Source: Muscardinus avellanarius
Lineage: Eukaryota > Chordata > Mammalia > Rodentia > Gliridae
Assembly: GCA_963383645.1 (NCBI GenBank)
Contig: OY726560.1
Span: 89,601,093-89,665,092 of the forward strand
Length of the DNA stretch: 64,000 nt
Direction: 5' to 3'
Shown: positions 57,201-64,000 of the stretch, in pieces
Layout: every line of letters begins with the position of its first letter
How positions within the stretch are numbered: the first letter of the stretch is position 1
Translations under genes and position numbers: made by a program
The notes under the pieces: generated by a model
What the model was told of the DNA's origin: nothing
What the model saw: the letters and a program-made list of their open reading frames with translations, nothing else
Database searches by the model: none

Positions 57201-57365
57201 TTCTGCGGCCTCCAAGGCAGGGACCAAAGCCAGCTTAGGGGTTAGACCGGTTCAGGGGCCAGCGAGACCAGAACTGGGGCCTCCCATGAGGCAAGGCCGC
57301 TGCTTCAGCCAGCGAGGTCTGGATCAGTCCACTGAGTAGCCAGGCCACTACTGGGACCATCAAGA
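54236..57365 (+). repeat. VNTR: about 31 copies of a ~100-bp CpG-rich unit
   Basis: The word GCCGAGGGGTTAGGCCGGTG recurs with a spacing of 99-101 bp. Each unit is a dimer of related half-units of about 49 and 51 bp. Both halves contain AGCCTGCC, GGCCGGT, CTGGGGCC and CGAGGCC, and they differ at linked sites (GGGGTTA against GAGGCAA). There are about seven CpGs per unit in fresh units. The first and last few units (54,236-54,560 and 57,080-57,365) are the most degenerate, as usual for array edges. Long minus-strand frames arise because the unit lacks stops in those frames. Confidence 0.97.
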
Positions 57366-57567
57366 GTGGGATTGGTACTTGCAACGCAGCATGCACATAG
57401 AAATATCGCAGAAAATATAAATCAGACGCTTCTCTTAATCAGCAATTACTAGGAGGAAAAGGGCAACAGGAAGAGGTTGAGCTATAGAAAGGGCCCTATA
57501 GTGAAGCAACTAATGTGACCAATCAGAGGGTATGTAATACTGGAGGACAGAGCCTCTTTAAAATGCA
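57366..57567 (+). other. unique link between VNTR and L1 tail
   Basis: Contains a CCAAT-box-like GACCAATCAGAG (57,518-57,529) and, about 30 bp on, a TATA-like CTTTAAAATG. Such spacing is seen in promoters and LTR U3 regions. Nothing else identifies the source. Confidence 0.45.
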
Positions 57568-57783
57568 GGAGGTACATAAACAAATGTATCAAAGTAAATC
57601 ACCAAAGAAGTGTGGGATGGAGGGAGGGGGAGGGAATGGGATGGGGGATGGAGGAGGGCTAATTGGATGATGTGTGCTTGTATATCGTCTCAAGTCTTGT
57701 ACTCCAATGTGATTGATATATGACTACAATGCACCAATTTAAAAAATAAATTAATTAAAAAAATGTTGAGAATGCAAGAAAAA
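57568..57783 (+). mobile_element. L1 3'UTR-type tail of the composite element
   Basis: TATCAAAGTAAATCACCAAA, a polypurine tract (GGGATGGAGGGAGGGGGAGG), TAATTGGATGATGTGTGCTT, and ACAATGCACCAATTT followed by AAAAAATAAATTAATTAAA. This aligns in order with L1 3' ends at 18,440-18,600 and 25,970-26,128. Confidence 0.9.
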
Positions 57784-57978
57784 AAATTTGATTAACTCTG
57801 TAAAGAATTTCCAAATGAGGACATATTCCGAGGCAGTAGGGGTGAGGACTGCACCATGTTTTTCAGGTTGCAACTCAACTCAGAGAAGTGGTCCAGAATA
57901 GTTAGTTCCTGAGGATTCTTGGAGATTCTGAAATATGAGATAGAAGTAATAAACTAGGCACACACCATGACATTTTTT

Positions 57979-58182
57979 GCATGTGTGTATGATACTGTGG
58001 ATTAAATACAGGGGCATTCTACATCTGAACTACAACTCCAGCTCTTTTTATGTTTTATTTTGAAACAGGGTCTCACTAAGTTGCAGACGGCCTCACTATG
58101 TTTGATGCTGACTGCGATCCTGTGATACTCCTGTCTCAGCCTCCCAAGTACTGGGATTACAAATGTTTGCCACCATGCCTGG
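57979..58182 (-). mobile_element. SINE, dimeric B1-ID
   Basis: TGTATGATACTGTGGATTAA through TTTGCCACCATGCCTGGCTC, moderately diverged. Confidence 0.9.
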
Positions 58183-58189
58183 CTCATAC

Positions 58190-58370
58190 AATTTTTTTTT
58201 TTTTTTTTTTTGTGGTACCTGGGATGGAACTCCAGGGCATTGTACCTCCTAGCTACACCCCCAGCCCTATATTTATTTATTTATTTATTCATTTATTTAT
58301 TTATTTATTTATTTTGCGGTACTGGGGATGAAACCCAGGGAAATTCTACCTCTGAGATACCCCCAGCCCT

Positions 58371-58410
<40 letters not shown>

Positions 58411-58634
58411 CTTATTTATTTATTTTTTATTTTTGCAGTACTGGGGATGGAACCCCAGGGCATTCTACCTCCGAGCTACACCCCCACCTTATTTTTAATT
58501 CTTTATTTTTGAATCAGGGTCTCACTGAGTTGCAGAGGGCCTCATTAAGTAGCTGAGGCTGTCCACGAACTGTGATCCTCCTGTCTCAGCCTTCCGAATG
58601 CTGGGATTACAAGTGTATGCCACAACGCCCAGCC
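58190..58634 (-). mobile_element. three stacked SINE ends with (TTTA)n linkers
   Basis: ID-type halves on the minus strand occur three times in succession: 58,210-58,270, 58,313-58,374 and 58,430-58,495. The first two are each followed by a (TTTA)n tract and no B1 head. Only the third continues into a full head (to 58,634). The pattern fits repeated insertion into, or tandem amplification across, the A-rich linker. Confidence 0.9.
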
Positions 58635-59085
58635 CAGAAATCTTTTTTTTTTTTTGTGTGTGTGTGGGTATGGGGGTGAAACCCAGGGACACTCGACCTC
58701 CGAGCTACACCCCCTGCCCTATTTTTTATTCTTTATTTTGAAACCGGGTCTCACTGAGTTGCAGAGGGCCTAAGTAGCTGACGCTGTTCGCAAACCACCA
58801 TCCTCCAGTCTCAGCCTCCCGAATGCTAGGATTACAAGCGTGCGCCACCACACCCGGCTTTAGCCAAGAAAAAAATTTTTTTTTTTTTGGTGGTATTGGG
58901 GTTCCTGGAAGCCCTTCTAACTCCAGGCTACACTCCCAGACCTATTTTTACATTTTTATTTGGAAACAGGGTCTCCTAAACCAGCGTATGCAGCTGGCTT
59001 CGAACCTACGCGGTCCTCCTGTCTCTGCCTCCTAAGCGTGGGGATTACAAGCGTGCGCCGCCACGCCCGGCTCAGCCCAGAAATT
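58631..59085 (-). mobile_element. two adjacent SINEs between a shared AGCCCAGAAAT repeat
   Basis: 58,643-58,859 is an older-type dimer (CGACCTCCGAGCTACACCCC). 58,876-59,072 is a young-subfamily copy (GGTATTGGGGTTCCTGGAAG, GCCGCCACGCCCGGCT). AGCCCAGAAAT at 58,631 and 59,074 brackets both, so one inserted at the edge of the other after the first target-site duplication formed. Confidence 0.85.
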
Positions 59086-59126
59086 TTTAAATAAATAAAT
59101 AAATAAAATTCAAAAAGAATCCGGAA

Positions 59127-59305
59127 GGCCGGGCGTGGCGGCACACGCTTGTAATCCCCACACTTGGGAGGCGGCGCTAGCTTAAGGACCCTGCTTCCAA
59201 ATAAAAAGTATAAAATAGGTCTGGGAGTGTAGCCCGGAGGTAGAAAGGCTTCCAGGAACCCCAGTACCACCACCACAAATAAAAAATAAAAATAAAAAAA
59301 TAAAA
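59127..59305 (+). mobile_element. SINE, young subfamily, internally deleted
   Basis: GGCCGGGCGTGGCGGCACAC with many CpGs retained, an internal deletion after GGGAGGCGG, and ID half GTAGCCCGGAGGTAGAAAGG to CAGTACCACCACC. The tail is AAATAAAAATAAA. It faces the copy at 58,876-59,072 in inverted orientation. Confidence 0.92.
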
Positions 59306-61838
59306 GATTCCTAAAGAAAGTTATATGGCTTGTTATCTTTTTTAGTTATCCCAGCATTTACCATTCTAATGGTTGAGCACCTTCCTAAGGCTGGACATAG
59401 ACAGGAGGGGAGAGAAATAATTTTCTAACGTTTGAGAAGAAATTTGGCAAAGAATCTGTAGTTATCTTTAATTTACCATAGCATGGAAGTTAACTCTTAG
59501 GATAACTAAGTCAACTCTTAGTGAAATTCATGCAGGTATTTTTGGAAGTTGTTGTAAAGTTTCTAACTTTATTTACCATATACCCAGGCAGGTAAACATA
59601 CAAGTCCAGTTACATTAGTCAAGCTAAATCTGTATTCTGGGTACTATTACTCACAGTTTAAGACTGACAATTTTGAATTTATAATACTGATAAAGCTAAG
59701 CTGCCTACTGTCTCTTAAACATTTTACATTGCTGCAATATCACAATGTAGCATAAACTAATATAATATGAGAAACACCAAAAATACTATCCATCTACACA
59801 GGGTATTAAATGTGAAATATTCACAGTCAGATTTTGGTCAATTTTTCAATATATTTTTGTTTGAAAATATATGTATTTTTAAAACATTCTTTGGTGGTAT
59901 TGCCATAATGAGTTGGGAACAAATATTGAGGCCATTTGATAATATTTAAAAAACTCAACTCCTGGATACTCTGTTCTTTTCTTGGTTTTACACAGTTCAA
60001 TAAAACACAAACAGCAGTTTTATTGTTGAACTTCTGTTGTTTTATGGACTTACCATTGGGAGCATGCTTCTGATGCAGTCAGCATTTTAGACAGGCAGAG
60101 GGCCCAGAAGCCAGGCACAGCCTCACTGAGGTCCTGCAGTGCTTTGTTTTGGAAAATGTCATGCTGGTGATTATAAAGGATCAAGTCATATATATCTACC
60201 AACCACATCCTGTCATTATGGTAATTCTAATTGTAATGAACTTTGGAATCGATGGAAAGAGAAAAATATCACTTTCAATCAAATAAGAAATGAACAAAAT
60301 AAAGCTATCAATGTTTGGCAACCTTTCATTTGTTTGTGTAGCATTGCCAAAAAAATAACATTGTAATTCTAGAAGAACAAAAGAATGTTATAAATATATG
60401 TTTCATTGAATATTTACAAAACTATTATTATTAGTATCATTATTATCAACACCATTGTATTATATAAAGTTATTGTCCTAAGTGATTTATTGGACTCACT
60501 GATTGAAGTTCAGCAAAACAATTAGTCTGACACATCTCATGCTGTGTTTCATAAACTATGAACTAATTCTCTACCAACCTACACTCTTTGGTCCATTACT
60601 TTCTACTTTTTTCTTATCACTAAAAGCACAAAATTAGAACAGAAAGGTAAAGTTGGGACCTCTTGGGAATTCATTCTATCAGAAGAATCAATATTTGCTA
60701 AATGCAGGGTTCAGCAAGACCATAATTGCTAGCTTTATGATGATATGATGTTACACATAAGTCCACTTCATGATACTAAATCCATTAACAAAAGAAAGAT
60801 ATATTTTTCTACTTTCATCTTCAGGCCCATTAAGGAAAAACAATTAGATAAGTTCATTCATGTATCATTTTGTTACTGGTCACTCAGTATTGTACCAGTA
60901 TGAGATGTTCAAAAGATGAATGAGAAATGTCTGTAACACAAGGGATTACAATAAGGAAAAAGAAATATATGCACATACAAATATTTAAGTGATGATTTTA
61001 GTGTTTGAGCTTGTTTAAGTGAGACATTAAAAGATTGTTCATAAGATTTAAGAATAATTATTAGGCCTGTTATTTCAAAGGTTTACCATCTTGTGGAATG
61101 AACTTGGACTTTTTTTCATCATTTTAGCCATAGATTCTAATAAAGTAGAATTTAGGCCTTTGTTTTCACCACAATTCAAATACTATTACTATTTTTAATT
61201 TAAAATTTGTATTTAATTTCCTCCATCAATGATAAAGCCAGTTGCAATGCAGGTTATACATTTTATTCAGGTTGTCTTTTAGGCCTTATATGGAGATGTA
61301 TTTAATGTATAAACTATTATAAATTTGGGGAACCTACATGCTCAGAGGCTTGATGTGGTTAGTCATCTGAATATATACTAGACAGAAATGTTTAACGGTA
61401 TAGTAAGCAGATTTAATAAAGTCACAATGGAATGAGTCTATTCTCAACTCTGACCTTTGCTTTCAGTAGAGAATAAATGTAACCATCTCCTTTGATACAG
61501 TTGTGAGATTCTAGATTATTTAAGAGATCATAGTCACAAAATAGAAATAGGAATTGAAAAAGAATTACAGCATTCTTTCTCATTGTAGTAATTAAAATAG
61601 CTGCCAGCATTTTGTTCGACATATTGAAAAAAATCAAAACTTCTTGCAATCATTTGCTAAAAAGTAGTACATGCAATAGAATTTGAGAAATGTTATTTAC
61701 AGAAAACGAACAATCTATAAATGGTAATGAAGTCCTTCATACAAGAATGTTACAAGTTAACCCCAGACTCCCCCAGGGTAGAAAGCATAGGATACAGAAG
61801 TTTGGAAGACATTCAATAAAAAGAAATTAGAAAAAAAA
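59306..61838. other. single-copy AT-rich sequence, 2.5 kb
   Basis: No recognised repeat except a possible ancient remnant near 60,850-60,950. No gene is supported. The frame 60,139-60,366 has no recognisable domain. Confidence 0.4.
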
Positions 61839-62032
61839 TTTTTGTATTGGACTTGAACTCAAGGTCATTCTACTTCCAAGCTAGACTTCAGCCCTATTTT
61901 TTTTTTATTTTAAAACAGGGTTTCATTAGGTTCCTGAGGGGCTCACTAAGTTGCTGAGGTTGGCCATGAACCTGCCATTCTCCCATCTAAGCCTCTTAAA
62001 TACTGGGATAGCATGTTCCACTATACCTGGTT
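61839..62032 (-). mobile_element. SINE, diverged
   Basis: TTTTTGTATTGGACTTGAAC, CCAAGCTAGACTTCAGCCCT, CATGTTCCACTATACCTGGT. Confidence 0.88.
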
Positions 62033-62112
62033 GAAATGTAGACCCAACGATAGTAGAAACCATTTCTTGGTCATAATTTTTATGATTTAATTATGAGAAA
62101 AAGTCTTTAGTA

Positions 62113-62266
62113 AGATAGGACGATCACAGGTTCAGGACCAGCCTCCGCAACTTAGTGAGACACTCACCAACCTGGCAAGGTCTTGTTTCAAAATAAAAAA
62201 TGAAAAGTGCTGGAGGTATAGCTCAGAGGTAGAATGACTGGATTTTTTCTCTAGTACCAGAAAACA
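62113..62266 (+). mobile_element. SINE, head-truncated
   Basis: Begins within the B1 part (AGTAAGATAGGACGATCACA), then GGAGGTATAGCTCAGAGGTA with good pol III A-box-like spacing, and ends TCTAGTACCAG. Confidence 0.85.
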
Positions 62267-62354
62267 TTGGATTCTTCTCAATTTTTATTATTATTTAAAA
62301 TATTAAGTTACCTACATGCATAGACTAGTAAAATTCTTTATTTTTATTTTATTT

Positions 62355-62540
62355 TTTTCAGTACTGGTGATGGAACCCAGGGGCACTCTACCTCTGAGCT
62401 ACCCTCCCAGCCCTATTTTTTGAAACAGGGTCTCAATGAAGTGTGAAGGGACTAAGTGGCTGAGACTGTCTGCAAATTGCGATCTTCCACTCTCTGCCTC
62501 CCGAATGCTGACATTACAAGCATGTGCCACCAGGCTTAGC
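62355..62540 (-). mobile_element. SINE, dimeric B1-ID
   Basis: TTCAGTACTGGTGATGGAAC through AAGCATGTGCCACCAGGCTT, with a short deletion in the linker. Confidence 0.9.
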
Positions 62541-64000
62541 CTAAAATTCTTAATTTTATAGAGATACATAAAATTTATTCAAAACCCCAAAGTATTTTAT
62601 CTTGCAACATTCTGTTGCTATTTCTTGCTTAAACAGTTTTCTGCAAAACTCTGATTATGCAGTCTTTCCTTCTCATACTAACCACCTTAAACCTATATTA
62701 TAGGGCATTTTAAGCCCATCTTTTGTTTTCTTGTACAAGAAAACATAAAAAATAGACAGCATGTGATTAAAGAATTATTTTCATATAGATGCTACTAATG
62801 TAGATGTTATAATGGTAGGCACTGTTTCTACCAAAATCAAGAAGCCTCTATAAAGCACCAAAGAGATTAAAATATTTCCATCTATTAATTAGATTAACAT
62901 ATTAAGTAGTCATGCAATTAATTAAACTATTCCCATGTTCACCTACTTTCAAACCTGGCATTGAATGTACTTATTCTGACACTGGTTAGTGTTGGATCAT
63001 ATGGACTACTCTATCATTTTTTGTAAAGATGAGTCATTAGGGATTTGATTAAATGTGATTTAACATCAAGTTAAAAGTATAAGACATATAAGTCTTCAAA
63101 CTAATTTCCTTTCCTTCTATACAAGATTTCTCCTTGTAGTACCACATGTTTTTTCTCTTAAGGTAAACAAAGTGAGTGATAAAGTTCGCATTGAATTCCT
63201 CTCTGAACATATAAATTCTCTTGAAAATATAAATAGCATTATATATAAGATAAATATTCATATTATTTAATATTGCTTATTAAATAATATACAAAAATGG
63301 TATGGGAGTATTTTGTTCATTTACTTAGTTTGTAGAAACTGTTTTTATGGATGTAGTTCTAGTCATATTTTTTTATTCTGAGGAAGTTTTATTTTGGGGT
63401 GTTTCTCATGCAGAAAATACTGAACCAAATATAATATTCAAGGAAGCAAAGCCAAATATTATACTCAAAGTAGCAAAATATTGGTATTTTTCTGCAGAGT
63501 GTAGTAACATCAGCAGCCTGGCTCCACTCTGAAATAGTGAGTGACTCTTTGACTGATAACTGGACCAGTCAAATGACAGTTGAGCATCTAGCCATATGAG
63601 CTCCCAAAGCTTTTAGTGCATGGTAATCAAATAAGGCAGTAACTGATATAGTCCATTGTAAACAAGAAAATGATAATTACTTGTGGTTAGTGACTAGTAA
63701 AACAATTAGCAGGTATCCACTATAGAGATTTTTCTGAGTGGATAAAAACTTGACTGTGACAGAGAATTAGGTTATATTAAATACAAAATAGGCATGTTTG
63801 GGAAGAAGGTTTACCTACTTCCAGAGAAAATTCTATATATCCTGAATTTTGGTCCATAAAAGTTAGAAAGCAATTGAACATGTGCCCAGTGTCATATCTA
63901 TTTCCAATATACTCTAGAGGGTCCCATTTATACTGGCTTTTCATTGAGTCAGGTTTCAGAGTGGTCCTGCCTGGATGGTTCTTGCAAGATGTCTTGTCAC
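62541..64000. other. single-copy AT-rich sequence to window end
   Basis: No recognised repeat or gene. Frames of 60-70 codons (63,049-63,261 minus and 63,347-63,532 plus) have no family resemblance. Confidence 0.45.

Larger units (their letters stand above)
53571..57802 (+). mobile_element. SVA-like composite retroposon with 3.1-kb VNTR and L1 tail
   Basis: A complete insertion of about 4,194 bp (53,590-57,783) between AAATTTGATTAACTCGGTA (53,571-53,589) and AAATTTGATTAACTCTGTA (57,784-57,802), 18 of 19 identical. The insertion point TT/AAAT is close to the L1 endonuclease consensus. Order: GC-rich 5' region with a direct repeat; unique region with a 94-codon frame; about 31 tandem 100-bp units; a 200-bp unique link; an L1 3'UTR-like end with polypurine tract; ACAATGCACCAATTTAAAAA, an AATAAA and an A-rich tail. 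No ORF1 or ORF2 was found. L1 proteins in trans must have moved it. Alternatively the VNTR could be the 5'UTR of an internally deleted L1. Confidence 0.9.

Noticed and set aside
54236..57365. CRISPR-like regularly spaced array
   Set aside because: The repeats are head-to-tail with no unique spacers, and the genome is mammalian. It is a minisatellite/VNTR.
54236..57365. Interstitial telomere array, because of GGGTTAGG
   Set aside because: Only one octamer occurs per 100 bp, embedded in unrelated GC-rich sequence. There are no tandem TTAGGG repeats.

Overview
The window is mammalian nuclear DNA with no recognisable protein-coding gene. It is intergenic or deep-intronic sequence built from layers of retrotransposons. 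The organism is most likely a squirrel-like rodent (Sciuridae: ground squirrel, marmot or relative). The main reason is about 45 dimeric SINEs with a 7SL/B1-type head and a tRNA-Ala/ID-type half, of the kind I associate with squirrels. They occur with L1 tails that repeatedly end in a GCACCAATAAAA-type sequence. Older mammalian repeats (MIR, a MER5-like hAT remnant) lie beneath them. The species call is an inference; the repeat structure is read directly.

Layout. Positions 1-23,150 hold single-copy sequence with scattered SINEs, 5'-truncated L1 pieces (two of them with inverted 5' ends), a 100-bp inverted repeat split by an L1, and a local direct duplication. Positions 23,153-26,143 (+) and 43,306-46,137 (-) are two copies of one composite non-autonomous element of half-L1 (HAL1-like) type: L1 5'UTR, ORF1, a block of L1 ORF2 in antisense, an L1 3' end and an A-rich tail, each between target-site duplications. 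Between them (26.2-43.3 kb) lie more L1 and SINE copies, several (CA)n tracts seeded at SINE tails, and a very good CTCF motif at 29.2 kb. Positions 46-53.5 kb carry nested SINEs, MIRs and a retroposed U6 snRNA copy.

The most notable object is at 53,571-57,802. It is a 4.2-kb composite retroposon bounded by a 19-bp target-site duplication (18/19 identical). It has a GC-rich 5' part with a direct repeat, a unique stretch, about 31 tandem copies of a roughly 100-bp CpG-rich unit (itself two ~50-bp half-units), a short unique segment, and an L1-type 3' tail. It lacks ORF1 and ORF2. This architecture parallels the hominoid SVA/LAVA retroposons but is built from unrelated sequence. I do not recognise it as a described family.

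Positions 58-59.3 kb are a dense SINE pile-up. The remainder to 64,000 is AT-rich single-copy DNA with three further SINEs. The elements are linked by mechanism: nearly all carry marks of L1-type target-primed reverse transcription (A-rich 3' tails, target-site duplications, 5' truncation, 5' inversion). The SINEs, the U6 copy, the half-L1 elements and the tandem-repeat composite are therefore best read as passengers of the L1 machinery.
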